Shown: positions 1-8,245 of the stretch, in pieces
Layout: every line of letters begins with the position of its first letter
How positions within the stretch are numbered: the stretch's first letter is position 1
Origin: Neptuniibacter sp. UBA6509
GTDB lineage: Bacteria; Pseudomonadota; Gammaproteobacteria; Pseudomonadales; Balneatricaceae
Reading direction: 5' to 3'
DNA: 34,504 nucleotides
NCBI GenBank assembly: GCA_002435145.1
Contig: DJLT01000122.1
Location: 1 to 34,504, forward strand
Program-made: the position numbers and the translations under genes
Notes under the pieces: generated by a model
Told to the model about the DNA's origin: nothing
The model's database searches: none
The model's input: only the letters and a program-made list of their open reading frames with translations

Positions 1-1
1 T

Positions 2-205
2 AGAATTTTGGGGTCTTACCACACATTGGTATCAATGTTTGATGAAGCGACACAAATTATCGATTTCTTTGCCAAGTCAGATGAAATCAAACGAATGCGG
101 AAAGAGATCCGACGTGCAATCTTAGATTGCTCATTCGGTGATAAAGCGATAGTTAGCGTTGTTCAAACTCGTTTTATGGAACTAGCACAGGTTAAATTTA
201 AGTAA
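2..205 (+). CDS. C-terminal end of a large gene, probably type I restriction subunit HsdR (partial)
   Basis: The reading frame is open to the left edge, so only the last 67 codons of a longer gene are visible. The visible part is helical and charged, with a FAKSDEIKRMRKEIRRAIL stretch and a terminal RFMELAQVKFK. It holds no catalytic motif. The assignment to HsdR rests on context: the stop codon overlaps by one base (TAATG) the start of a YgjP-type metallopeptidase, a gene often found directly after hsdR in type I restriction loci. The C-terminal helical region of HsdR normally contacts the methyltransferase core. The fragment differs from the C-terminus of the complete HsdR at 24868-28059, so it would belong to a second, different type I system. 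Another large enzyme cannot be excluded. Confidence 0.5.
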   Translation, partial: RILGSYHTLVSMFDEATQIIDFFAKSDEIKRMRKEIRRAILDCSFGDKAIVSVVQTRFMELAQVKFK

Positions 206-915
206 TGAGCACCGAACCTGAATACATTGAAGGCAACGGGTTTGTCGCAGAAATAATCCGAAGCCATCGAAAAAAGACGGCCCAAATAAAGATAGAGGAG
301 GGTGTGGTATCTGTTGTCGCCCCAAAAGAACTGTCTTTAGATAAGATAAAGATCTTATTGAAAAATAAGAAGAAATGGATAAAAGAAAAGCAATGCATAC
401 ACCAAGAAGCGCAACCTGTTAGCAATAAAGAATTTGTATCTGGTGAACAGTTTGCTTACTTAGGTAAACACTATAAATTAAAGGTTATAACAGGGCCTTA
501 TAAGCCCGTTAAGCTCATTAACGGGTATTTGGTTACATCAACACCGAATGGTTCTGAAGAACCTCATATCATTAGAAACGCACTGATTAGATGGTATAAA
601 ACCAAAGCCACTAAAAGACTGAATGACAAGGTTAATCGCCTAAGCACTACAATTGGTGTTAAGCCGAGTTCTGTATCCTTACAGGCTTTCAAGTCCCGCT
701 GGGGAAGCTGCACACCAAGTGGCGAACTTATTTTTAATTGGAAAATTATCATGGCACCCAGTTCAGTATGTGATTACGTTGTTGCACATGAGTTGTGCCA
801 CTTAGTTCACCATGATCACTCTGAACGTTTCTGGAAAAAGTTAGAGCAGGCCATGCCTGATTACCAACGACAGAAAGAACGGCTTAGAGATATAGCGCAT
901 CGTTTAGACATCTAG
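205..915 (+). CDS. YgjP-like M48-type zinc metallopeptidase (DUF45) of a type I RM locus
   Basis: A 236-aa predicted cytoplasmic metallopeptidase. The zinc site HELCH is at residues 195-199, a likely third ligand is in HHDHSERFW around residue 205, and the family signature FKSRWGSC is at 162-169. The N-terminal half has the beta-rich fold start typical of YgjP/DUF45 proteins (ARSHRKKTA-like segment near 19-27). There is no signal peptide or membrane segment. The ATG overlaps the stop of the preceding gene by one base, so translation is probably coupled. YgjP homologues commonly sit at the end of hsdMSR operons, where a role in turning over restriction components has been proposed; that role is inference here. 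The family call is secure, the substrate unknown. Confidence 0.88.
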   Translation: MSTEPEYIEGNGFVAEIIRSHRKKTAQIKIEEGVVSVVAPKELSLDKIKILLKNKKKWIKEKQCIHQEAQPVSNKEFVSGEQFAYLGKHYKLKVITGPYKPVKLINGYLVTSTPNGSEEPHIIRNALIRWYKTKATKRLNDKVNRLSTTIGVKPSSVSLQAFKSRWGSCTPSGELIFNWKIIMAPSSVCDYVVAHELCHLVHHDHSERFWKKLEQAMPDYQRQKERLRDIAHRLDI

Positions 916-1098
916 CCAAGATTCAGCTCAGCCAGCGCTGCTGAGTGCTTGTAAATGGAGCTATACCCACAAAAGCAAATTCTTTAAACCTCTTCGCACC
1001 AGACATTTAAAAAATAATGGCAAGTACTCATATTACCTGCAAGGCTCAGTCTAGCGGGGTTTGACGTGAGTATTACTTTAATGGGAATCACTTATAAG

Positions 1099-1136
1099 CG
1101 GCTTCACCTTGCTGGAGGAATAGACCCGTGAAGCCG
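1099..1136. other. 9-bp perfect hairpin upstream of repeat A
   Basis: CGGCTTCAC at 1099-1107 pairs perfectly with GTGAAGCCG at 1128-1136 around a 20-nt loop. It lies 10 bp before repeat A and 180 bp after the metallopeptidase gene. It may be a terminator without T-run, part of a mobile-element remnant or a structured RNA. No matching hairpin precedes repeat copy B. Confidence 0.45.
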
Positions 1137-1145
1137 GAAGCCACA

Positions 1146-1206
1146 CTACGTTGTTCTTTTCGACACTTTACCCACGAAACATAATTCTTCGAAGCTCTCC
1201 GCACGA
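1146..1206 (+). repeat. Diverged 61-bp direct repeat, copy A
   Basis: Begins CTACGTTGTTCTTTTCGACA and ends TCTCCGCACGA. It aligns without gaps to 28089-28149 with 51 of 61 positions identical. Identity is high at both ends and low in the middle. Copy A has lost some of the hairpins visible in copy B. Both copies are non-coding and both lie downstream of a type I restriction locus. Confidence 0.75.
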
Positions 1207-1596
1207 TATTCAAATTCCAGTTAAAGCACATCCAAAGCATTGCGTAGATAAGGTTCTATTGATGTTTCGGATTAGTTTTGATACTGCGGGTTCTTCGATT
1301 TCAAGGACTTATAGAGGAGTTGAAAATTTAGCTGATTCAGTTGTGAAAGCATAAGCTGATATTTCCCAGTGGTTTTCAACTATAACTTGATACTTCCATA
1401 AAAAAGACAATATAAACAATTAGTTATTATTAATATTCATTATCAGGGTAGTCGTATTCTGCGGCTTGAGCAAGTATATTTTATACGCAATAAAGGTGAT
1501 ATTTAGAGACCTTACCTAACTGATTGGTTTTTGGTCTTGCATTGGATGACAAGCTAATAGATTCTTAAGTAAGCAGATCACATAAAAAGGACTTTT

Positions 1597-2526
1597 ATGC
1601 CATATCCCATAGAGCGAAAGCTTGTTGTTGCTGTTTCTTCCAGTGCACTATTTGACCTTTCTGAGTCACATGCCGTTTTTGAAGAACAAGGACCTAAGGC
1701 TTACAAAGAATTCCAAGAACAAAACATCAACAATGTTCTAAGCAAAGGTGTCGCATTCCCGTTTATTCGCCGTTTTTTAGAAATCAATCAGCGATTTCCT
1801 GAAAAGCTCCCTGTTGAAGTTGTTCTCCTATCACGTAACTCAGCCGCAACAGGGAAAAGAGTATTTCGTTCAATCAAACATTATGGTCTTGATATTTCAC
1901 GCGCTGCTTTCATGGAAGGGAAGTCGCCTTATGAATATATACCCGCATTCAATGCATCTCTGTTTCTCTCTGCCAATGAGGAAGATGTTCAGAATGCTAA
2001 TGATGCAGGATACCCTGGCGGAGTAGTCCTTCCGAGCAAAGTCGTTAACGATGATGACAATGAAGAGCTTAGGATTGCATTCGATTTTGATGGTGTAATT
2101 GCTGATGATGAAGCTGAAGCGGTATTCAAAGGTGGTGATTTACCAGAATTTCATGAATATGAAGTAGCTAACTCTGAAATTCCACATAAACCAGGCCCGC
2201 TCGCAGATCTTTTTAAGAAACTATCATTCTTGCAAAAACTTGAAGATCGAGAGGTCGAACGTGACAGAGAGTACAAGCGCATAATTACAACAGCCATAGT
2301 CACTGCGAGGAATGCTCCAGCACATGAAAGGGTTCTAACAACCTTGGAAGACTGGGGAGTAAGTGCGAATGAGGTATTTTTCCTTGGAGGCATGTCAAAA
2401 GACAGAATTCTGTCTCGTTTAAAGCCTCATATGTTCTTTGATGACCAACGTAGCCACTTGGAATCTGAAGCAGGGGATATCCCTATGGTACATATACCCT
2501 TTGGTATTGCGAATAAGTCTCCGTAA
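1597..2526 (+). CDS. 5'-nucleotidase of the cytosolic cN-I (NT5C1) family
   Basis: A 309-aa cytosolic protein resembling the bacterial members of the cytosolic 5'-nucleotidase 1 family, a HAD-like phosphatase group acting on nucleoside monophosphates. Visible motifs: an N-terminal VVAVSSSALFDL segment, VEVVLLSRNS at 73-82, the nucleophile motif AFDFDGVIADDEA at 161-173 (candidate nucleophile and acid D163 and D165), and a C-terminal acidic PHMFFDDQRSH near residue 284. The length suits the family. The ATG has an AAAAGGA Shine-Dalgarno 5 nt upstream. The gene stands alone between a non-coding stretch and a decayed gene. Members of this family are scattered in accessory islands. A role in nucleotide depletion or signal breakdown during phage infection is possible but not shown by the sequence. 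Confidence 0.85.
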   Translation: MPYPIERKLVVAVSSSALFDLSESHAVFEEQGPKAYKEFQEQNINNVLSKGVAFPFIRRFLEINQRFPEKLPVEVVLLSRNSAATGKRVFRSIKHYGLDISRAAFMEGKSPYEYIPAFNASLFLSANEEDVQNANDAGYPGGVVLPSKVVNDDDNEELRIAFDFDGVIADDEAEAVFKGGDLPEFHEYEVANSEIPHKPGPLADLFKKLSFLQKLEDREVERDREYKRIITTAIVTARNAPAHERVLTTLEDWGVSANEVFFLGGMSKDRILSRLKPHMFFDDQRSHLESEAGDIPMVHIPFGIANKSP

Positions 2527-2582
2527 TTCATTATGAAATCTGTTTAGAATTTAATTTAGGAACGGGTAATGCAGATGCATAA

Positions 2583-3012
2583 GTCAGATTCGTCCGAACA
2601 ACTGTAAGCAGAAGCTTGTTTACTATAATTGCTTTAAAAAAACGGGGTCTCTCTTTTGATCTTCAAGCCGCGCTATCTTTTTCTACAGGGGTTCAGCTTG
2701 ATGAGATAGATCCTGACAACAGGGTAGTCGTCGAAGTGTACACACGTGTTGGAGCCGTCAAAGGTGCTCAGCTCCAAAAATCAAATGCGACATTCTAAAG
2801 TTCGCACAAATTGAGAAAGAGCTTGGTACAAGTTGGCGAAAAGTATTGTGCTTTGCATCTGAAGAAGCAGCTAAATGGCTCAGAGGAAAATTGTGGGTTG
2901 CTGAGGCTGCAAGGTGTTTGGTGTTGAGGTCTATGTATTAGCATTGCCAGATGATATTAATGAAAGAGTTATATCAGCAAAAAAGCGTTAGCAAATGGCG
3001 AACCAAGTCTAA
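2583..3012 (+). pseudogene. Decayed gene of an unnamed conserved family
   Basis: One protein of about 140 residues can be followed through three frames. It starts around VRFVRTTVSRSLFTIIALKK, continues VVVEVYTRVGAVKGAQLQ, then shifts at the A-run 2775-2779 into KIKCDILKFAQIEKELG and WRKVLCFASEEAAKWL. It shifts again near 2910-2912 into VFGVEVYVLALPDDINERV and meets an in-frame TAG at 2989-2991 before the last residues QMANQV. Both shifts are repaired by adding one A to a short A-run. The clear continuity of protein-like sequence across the breaks is the evidence. The function is unknown; the EVYTRVG and WRK motifs recall nuclease-like folds, but this is speculative. No start with a ribosome binding site was found. 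Confidence 0.65.
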
Positions 3013-3088
3013 TAACATAACACTTGTACACTGAGTATTCTTGGTTTGCATACAACAGGACCTCATAAATCCGAATTCAGGGGGCAGA

Positions 3089-4549
3089 ATGATCAGGAAT
3101 ATTGCCAATATTTTGGAAGGCTTTATCAAGGAAGAAAAACAGAAATTAGATGGGTATGCTCTTAAGCATGGGCCAAGCATCGGGTCCATGTACGAAGGCC
3201 TATCTACTGAACTTCTTAAACAGTCACTCCCAGAATCACTAGACCTCAGGATTGCTGAAGGGTTCGTTTATGATGGTGCTGGAGAAGAAACGGGACAGAT
3301 TGATTGTATGTTAGTAATGGGTGAAGGTGAAAAAATTCCTTATACCGACTCATATAAATACCATGTTAAGAATGTTATCGCTGTTTTTGAAGTCAAAAAA
3401 AACCTGTATTCAGCTGACCTTAAAGACTCTTATTATAAGCTACGCCAAGTTATAGAGAGTTATTCTCAGTATCTTTTTGAGTCGGATGACTCCTCTAAGA
3501 AAAAGCAAATAAATCTTTCGCCTGCATATCATAACTTTTCTTCAATAACTGGAATTACGGCACCTGAATATCATTTAAGGGAAACCCTTAGTCAAGAAAG
3601 TTTGCTGTTATACACGACATTAATTATTGAACAGTTATCTCCAGTACGTATTGTACTCGGGTATAACGGCTTTAAGTCCGAATACTCTCTAAGGGAAGGC
3701 TTTTATAAGTTTCTAGAAAAAGAAATCACAAAAACAGGTAGTGGCCAAGGTTTTGGGGTTCCAACATTTCCTAGCTTGGTTGTATGTGACAATTATTCAC
3801 TAGTAAAAGGGAATGGTCTTCCTTATAAAACTCTCATGAGAGATGGGTATTGGGATTGTTTAATGTCTACGACAGCAAGCCCCGTGCTTATACTACTAGA
3901 ACTAATATATACCAAACTTTCGCTTAACTATGATATCGGAGACCCTTGGGGATTAGATGATGAAGTAGAAAACTTAAATGAGTTTCTAAGGGCAAAACCT
4001 CACGCTAAAGGGTGGGAAGTAAAATATGAAATGCGCAGCGATGAGGTGTTAAAGTCGCGTATTGTATTTCATGCTTGGGAACCAATTGAACTGTCAGAAG
4101 TTCAGAACAATTGCTTAACCATGATAAATCTTACTGGAGGAATCAGCACTAACTCTCCCGCATTCATGCAGCTTGTATCAGATGCGGATGTGGAAGTTCA
4201 AGATTTCATTCAAGAGTTAATCTCTACAGGTATTTTTTCATATAGCGCCGACACACAAGAGATCACAAAAACTCAAGAACACTGTAATGTGTGTGTTATG
4301 CCAGATGGTAAGGTTTTTGTCGGGCTGGGAAATCGGGAACGTTTTGAAAATTGGATATCTGAATACTCCAGAGCCTCTCAATGGAAATACCATGTAGACA
4401 CAATATCGGATGGGAAATACAAGGGCATAGCGACCAGGAATAATGACGACTCATCACAAACAATTGTATATGGGAATATATCCTCGACCAAAGAGGATGC
4501 CTTGTCCTTTATTAAAAATCTTATTTCAAGAATTTCAGCAAATCTATAG
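3089..4549 (+). CDS. DUF6602-type restriction-endonuclease-like protein
   Basis: A 486-aa protein from the ATG at 3089; a TTG start 16 codons earlier is possible, but ATG has an AGGGGG tract just upstream. The N-terminal third matches what is known of DUF6602 proteins: ILEGFIKEEKQKLD, then IGSMYEGLSTELLKQSL. A PD-(D/E)xK-like core follows, with E37, D72 in QIDCMLV, and E101 and K103 in FEVKKNLYS. This suggests a Mg-dependent nuclease fold, though cleavage is unproved. The C-terminal half (about 240-486) is unrecognised. The stop abuts the next gene's alternative start, so the two are probably an operon. A GTACACTGA motif at 3026-3034 resembles the block upstream of mcrB and hsdM. Likely an antiviral or DNA-targeting gene. 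Confidence 0.75.
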   Translation: MIRNIANILEGFIKEEKQKLDGYALKHGPSIGSMYEGLSTELLKQSLPESLDLRIAEGFVYDGAGEETGQIDCMLVMGEGEKIPYTDSYKYHVKNVIAVFEVKKNLYSADLKDSYYKLRQVIESYSQYLFESDDSSKKKQINLSPAYHNFSSITGITAPEYHLRETLSQESLLLYTTLIIEQLSPVRIVLGYNGFKSEYSLREGFYKFLEKEITKTGSGQGFGVPTFPSLVVCDNYSLVKGNGLPYKTLMRDGYWDCLMSTTASPVLILLELIYTKLSLNYDIGDPWGLDDEVENLNEFLRAKPHAKGWEVKYEMRSDEVLKSRIVFHAWEPIELSEVQNNCLTMINLTGGISTNSPAFMQLVSDADVEVQDFIQELISTGIFSYSADTQEITKTQEHCNVCVMPDGKVFVGLGNRERFENWISEYSRASQWKYHVDTISDGKYKGIATRNNDDSSQTIVYGNISSTKEDALSFIKNLISRISANL

Positions 4550-4561
4550 TTGCTCAAAAAA

Positions 4562-5020
4562 ATGAAAACGTTAGCTAATTTTATAAAATCTTTGGGGCCC
4601 AAACTTAAAGCTTTGACAGCACAAGAGCTTGCTTCTGAGTTCAGGAAGGCTCCTAAAGAATTTATTACTTATAAAGAAACAAAATGCAGATGCATGAGAA
4701 CCAATCAATTAATTGTGTGTCTAGAAGCTACAGGCTCTATGCAGAATTATGACTTCTGCTGGATTCAAAGGTGCAATATTTACAAGGAATCAAAAGCTGC
4801 AGAAATAAATCACTTTGGGGTAACAAAGAAACTATTAGGGTGTGGTATAGGTAAGGCGTTCCTAACAGAAACTATGGATCACATGCGGGCCATACATGGT
4901 ATAAATCAGTTTATTTTTAACGCTGAGGTACAATCTGACAGGGGGAAGTTTTTAATAGCCTTAGGAGCCACTCAAACAAGCCCAATAAACTCCGCTGGCT
5001 GTGCAGAATTTACTATATAA
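4562..5020 (+). CDS. GNAT-like acetyltransferase-fold protein
   Basis: A 152-aa protein (156 aa if the TTG at 4550, directly after the upstream stop, is used). The C-terminal half has a GNAT-like core: INHFGVTKKLLGCGIGKAFL, with the GCGIGKA loop resembling the acetyl-CoA pyrophosphate-binding R/QxxGxG/A motif, then an amphipathic helix and FIFNAEVQSDRGKFLIALGA. The N-terminal half, up to about residue 60, is not recognised. There is no clear Shine-Dalgarno, which fits translational coupling to the DUF6602 gene 12 bp upstream. The partner relation suggests an acetyltransferase acting with or on the nuclease-like protein; that is inference. It could be a degenerate, non-catalytic GNAT fold. Confidence 0.6.
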   Translation: MKTLANFIKSLGPKLKALTAQELASEFRKAPKEFITYKETKCRCMRTNQLIVCLEATGSMQNYDFCWIQRCNIYKESKAAEINHFGVTKKLLGCGIGKAFLTETMDHMRAIHGINQFIFNAEVQSDRGKFLIALGATQTSPINSAGCAEFTI

Positions 5021-5030
5021 GAACGTGACT

Positions 5031-5066
5031 AGCCCCACAAATTTATACTAACGAAATTGTGGGGCT
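5031..5066. terminator. Bidirectional terminator between convergent operons
   Basis: AGCCCCACAAATTT at 5031-5044 pairs with AAATTGTGGGGCT at 5054-5066, with one bulged A and a 9-nt loop. The A/T-rich stem base supplies a short T-run in each direction. It sits between the plus-strand GNAT-like gene and the minus-strand NTase gene, so it can serve both. Confidence 0.8.
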
Positions 5067-5079
5067 GAATAGAAGAAGT

Positions 5080-5910
5080 TTACAAATTGTATTTGGCCGC
5101 ATAAATACCTCTAGCTGACTCTACCAGTTTTCTGGAAGAGCCTGGAAGAGAACGACGGCTATAGTTATGATTTTTCAGCATTTCCATAAACTCAGGAGCA
5201 TAGATCTCCTTGTTAACGGTTGCTCTTTCGATGAGGCGCTCATCCCAGTAATCATAGCACCACTCGCTCCACCAGTTTGTCTCACCACCCTCAATTAAAT
5301 CAAGCTTTTTTCCTGACAAGGCTTCCGATAAACTAGCAATTTCTTCCTTCCGAGGTCCGACGAAACCAAGATTTTTGACATTTTCACTACGGTAAGCGTA
5401 TTTCCCCATACGTATCTGGCGGAAGGTTTCAGAATCAGCACATGATAGTCCATATGAACTCATAGCATCTTCAAACCCAAAGCTATAGATTCCGTTAAGT
5501 GCATTTTCACAATACAAAATATTACGGAAGGCTACATACAGCACATCCATAAGCCATAAAACTCCGTCACTAGTTTTTGGATACCAGCTTATGGAACGAA
5601 TAAAGTTCACTGTGGGATTGCGGGAGCTTTGAATTAGTAGGGGTTCAGGCCTAAACCCTTTGATTAGAGTTAGCAATTCCTCGTTACCTTCGATAATCTG
5701 AGCTTCGATATCTAAGTGAGCAATGAATAGTGAGCCATTAGCTTTCATGCTTTCGATATTCGAAGTCGAAAAAAAGCTAAGGTCTTCATATTTGCTTTTT
5801 AAATGCAGGGGGAGTGCGTCAGCATGGTAGATGCAAACATAGTCCTGATCACTGAAGGTATTTGTATCACCACGAGCCGCTGAGCCACATTTCAAAACAA
5901 GATAACTCAT
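5080..5910 (-). CDS. MNT-type nucleotidyltransferase paired with an ion channel
   Basis: A 276-aa predicted cytosolic nucleotidyltransferase of the polymerase-beta superfamily. The active-site signature is KCGSAARGD at 7-15 followed by FSDQDYV at 19-25, with metal-binding D21 and D23. A third acidic position is D67 or E69 in the strand FIAHLDIEAQII. Residues 95-276 are mostly helical with no recognised motif (VLYVAFRNILYCENALNGIY resembles the helical bundle of HEPN-associated NTases). The ATG follows the channel gene's stop with no gap (TAAATG), so the two are translationally coupled. NTases of this kind transfer NMP to proteins or small molecules, or make nucleotide messengers; which applies here is unknown. 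The pairing suggests it controls or produces a ligand for the channel. Confidence 0.78.
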   Translation of the reverse strand: MSYLVLKCGSAARGDTNTFSDQDYVCIYHADALPLHLKSKYEDLSFFSTSNIESMKANGSLFIAHLDIEAQIIEGNEELLTLIKGFRPEPLLIQSSRNPTVNFIRSISWYPKTSDGVLWLMDVLYVAFRNILYCENALNGIYSFGFEDAMSSYGLSCADSETFRQIRMGKYAYRSENVKNLGFVGPRKEEIASLSEALSGKKLDLIEGGETNWWSEWCYDYWDERLIERATVNKEIYAPEFMEMLKNHNYSRRSLPGSSRKLVESARGIYAAKYNL

Positions 5911-6732
5911 TTATCGCACCAGCCTTTTTACGATTACTGCGGTTACTATGGCGCCCCAAGCAACCGATAAAAACAGAAAGCCTATCGTCATTGAGAGGGC
6001 AAAGGATTCATGAAGAGGTGTGATTTCTCCGTATCCAACAGTAGTGAATGACACTATAGAGAAATAAACCATTTCGATTGGATTTAGGACAACTTTTTCA
6101 TTGTGCTGCGCTTCACCGAGCATAAGCATAGCAAACCCAATAAGCATGATTATAGTGACAACAAGGGAGTTTAAAATGCCGTAACCATAACCAAGCATCC
6201 AGTCGTAGAAAAAGCCACGCCAGAACTTAGTTCTGCTCTTGTTCTTCCCATTTAGGTGCTCGTAACGCTTATAGAACAGGAATCTTTTATCTGCTTTTCT
6301 AGAAAATTCCTCTTGATGTATATCCATAGAATTTCGGTAGAGCGCTTGATACCAAGAAGTATTAACATTAGGCCAATAAATTCGCCATTCACTATTAAAC
6401 TTAAAAGAAGAGGGGTCCAGATAAGTTTCAGCTATAGATGCTCTGAAAAAATTGCAATTACTGAAAGAGCATCTGTGAAAATCGCAGTTGTAGATATTGG
6501 AGCCAACGAACTGACAATCTTCAAAGCTACAATCTTCAAATACTATATTTTGTATTTCTTGATGAGAGAAAAGGCATTTGATGAATGAAATATTTTTTTT
6601 CTTAAGAGAATCGCCAGTTATATCAAAGTCGTGAAAGTTAATATTTCTTAGAAGAGCACAGCTATTATCGTTCAGCTGTGTAACAGCTGTTATGTCTGTA
6701 ATGTTTTCTTTAATACGAGGTAGAGATTTCAT
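5911..6732 (-). CDS. Pentapeptide-repeat protein fused to a two-TM potassium channel
   Basis: 273 aa. Residues about 48-105 form pentapeptide-like repeats (FEDCSFEDCQF, CDFHRCSFSNCNFF), a right-handed beta-helix used for binding. Residues 110-175 are a basic linker with no motif. Residues 183-206 and 243-269 are transmembrane helices around a pore loop with the K+ selectivity filter TTVGYGEITP at 230-239. The protein should sit in the inner membrane as a tetramer with the repeat domain in the cytosol. The gene starts 25 bp after tniQ and its TAA directly precedes the NTase ATG. It is therefore probably co-transcribed with the transposition operon. AAGGA lies immediately before the ATG, an unusually short spacing. 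Ion efflux on command could kill or arrest the cell; this is inference. Confidence 0.85.
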   Translation of the reverse strand: MKSLPRIKENITDITAVTQLNDNSCALLRNINFHDFDITGDSLKKKNISFIKCLFSHQEIQNIVFEDCSFEDCQFVGSNIYNCDFHRCSFSNCNFFRASIAETYLDPSSFKFNSEWRIYWPNVNTSWYQALYRNSMDIHQEEFSRKADKRFLFYKRYEHLNGKNKSRTKFWRGFFYDWMLGYGYGILNSLVVTIIMLIGFAMLMLGEAQHNEKVVLNPIEMVYFSIVSFTTVGYGEITPLHESFALSMTIGFLFLSVAWGAIVTAVIVKRLVR

Positions 6733-6757
6733 TCCTTGTTGGTCCCGAGCAGTCCGT

Positions 6758-8245
6758 TCATTTCATAGTCTTAGTTATGAATTCTAAAAGGCTATTTCCA
6801 TCAATACTACCGTACGAAGTACATAATCTGGAGCACTTAATTTCACCTCGATGAATTAATGTTTTAATCTTCTTATCTCCACACTTCAAAGCCGCTTGGG
6901 CTTTATAAGCTGGAACGGTCTCACTGCATGCATTCTCAAGCATCGCTGCTAACCACTTTTTATATTGAAGTTCATTAACGACTATCTGATTAAGCTCGGA
7001 ACTGTCTGTGATAGAGCCGTTCAGAACTCCACTTGCAACATCAGAAAGCACCTTCCCATATGAGGTCAGATGAGTGGTTAATTCCTTGGACTTAGGCGTT
7101 ACAAGACGACCTGAGGCCTCTGCTTGGCAGGCGTCGCTGAACAACTTAGAAAACTGCCTCATATCGAATAACTGATCTCTGAGTACATTAGTCGAATTAC
7201 AGGGTTTAATTACTCCGTCATCTACCATCTGCTGGATACAGCCGTTCGGAAGCCCTAGCATTTTAGTTAACTGTGATGAGCTCACCTGGTATCTGAGAAG
7301 GTCAGTATCCGACGAAGCTGGAATTACATTGAATCGGCTCTGTTTCACGAACTCAGCGTTCTCTTCAAAGGTAGTACTATCAGACCCACCTGAACTCCCA
7401 TAAATATCGGTTACTTTGAAGGTCCTAGCATGTTTTTCAAGACTTAACACAGGCGCATACGTGACTTTATCACCCAAAGGCAAGCATACATCTCGTTCTG
7501 CCTTGCAGGAGCCGATCCAGGCTTCCTGAGTCCATGTATCAGTTAGAATTTTATATGCCAGGCTAACGACTGATGAGTATTCAGAAATCGTCGGGGCATG
7601 ATTTCTCCTGTCATGATACGAATCATAAGGTCGCCCAGCTACGACGATTGCAGCGCAGATATCAGTTAGCAAATCTTTGTAGTTTGACGGGTTATCCGTT
7701 GCGTGAACCCACGCTTTTTCCTCAAGAGAGGTTATGGGGCGCTTTGAGATATCCATACCTTCCCATGTGGCCCCGCACTTGTGGCAGCCCTGTAGTAACG
7801 AGCTGTGCCAATCCAACGGCTTGTTACAACTAGGGCAGGCGTCTAAAAGCAGAACCTGGTGTTCAGGGCATGTTGAAAGGTGGGCCAATCCCCATCGCCA
7901 ATCAACAAAACCTTTTTCAATGATGCAGTTAGGACAAATACGTGGATGCTCAATCCTGATGTCTTGGATTAGACGCTTCTCATCATAAACCCATACAGGG
8001 CTCTGAGCTGAGAAAGCCTCTCGCAGCACCGAAAGATCACGCCCCAGGATTGGCGCAAGCTTTTCTAGAATGACTTCAGAACGATCAAGCTCTGATCTGC
8101 TTTTGTTCTTACCGATATTGGGCACACCAATAAGATCATAAAGCATACGCAGGCCGCTCAAGCCATTACGTTTGCTGAGGCGCACGCAATAGCCGAGCAG
8201 AGATTCATTGGGTTCAGAATAGGGACGCACACCTAATTTATTCAT
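6758..8245 (-). CDS. tniQ: TniQ/TnsD-family target-selection protein of a Tn7-like element
   Basis: 495 aa from the ATG at 8245, whose ATGA overlaps the stop of the ATPase gene; an in-frame ATG at 8260 lies inside that gene and is less likely. The N-terminus LGVRPYSEPNESLLGY is characteristic of TniQ. A zinc ribbon follows with C104/C107, C126/H129, C137/C140 and C154/C157. The remaining 330 residues are mostly helical and should contain further DNA-binding modules. At about 500 aa this is TnsD-like rather than the short TniQ of CRISPR-associated transposons. It is therefore expected to read a fixed attachment site and recruit TnsC. No Cascade genes or CRISPR array lie nearby. The zinc ligands are all present and the gene looks intact. 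Confidence 0.9.
   Translation of the reverse strand: MNKLGVRPYSEPNESLLGYCVRLSKRNGLSGLRMLYDLIGVPNIGKNKSRSELDRSEVILEKLAPILGRDLSVLREAFSAQSPVWVYDEKRLIQDIRIEHPRICPNCIIEKGFVDWRWGLAHLSTCPEHQVLLLDACPSCNKPLDWHSSLLQGCHKCGATWEGMDISKRPITSLEEKAWVHATDNPSNYKDLLTDICAAIVVAGRPYDSYHDRRNHAPTISEYSSVVSLAYKILTDTWTQEAWIGSCKAERDVCLPLGDKVTYAPVLSLEKHARTFKVTDIYGSSGGSDSTTFEENAEFVKQSRFNVIPASSDTDLLRYQVSSSQLTKMLGLPNGCIQQMVDDGVIKPCNSTNVLRDQLFDMRQFSKLFSDACQAEASGRLVTPKSKELTTHLTSYGKVLSDVASGVLNGSITDSSELNQIVVNELQYKKWLAAMLENACSETVPAYKAQAALKCGDKKIKTLIHRGEIKCSRLCTSYGSIDGNSLLEFITKTMK

Larger units (their letters stand above)
916..1596. other. Non-coding stretch after the first RM locus
   Basis: A 680-bp gap with no convincing gene. 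It holds a weak hairpin just after the metallopeptidase stop (CTCAGC at 927-932 with GCTGAG at 940-945, no T-run), a 9-bp hairpin at 1099-1136 and repeat copy A at 1146-1206, listed separately. A 67-codon frame at 1151-1354 starts inside repeat A, has no ribosome binding site and is not believed. From 1355 to 1560 the DNA is AT-rich and probably contains the promoter of the 5'-nucleotidase gene, but no convincing -35/-10 pair could be fixed by eye. Confidence 0.5.

Noticed and set aside
1151-1354. 67-codon frame starting in repeat A
   Set aside because: No ribosome binding site, begins inside a diverged non-coding repeat and is not preserved in copy B.
6256-6588. 110-codon plus-strand frame opposite the channel gene
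   Set aside because: Antisense of pentapeptide repeats; no start signal.
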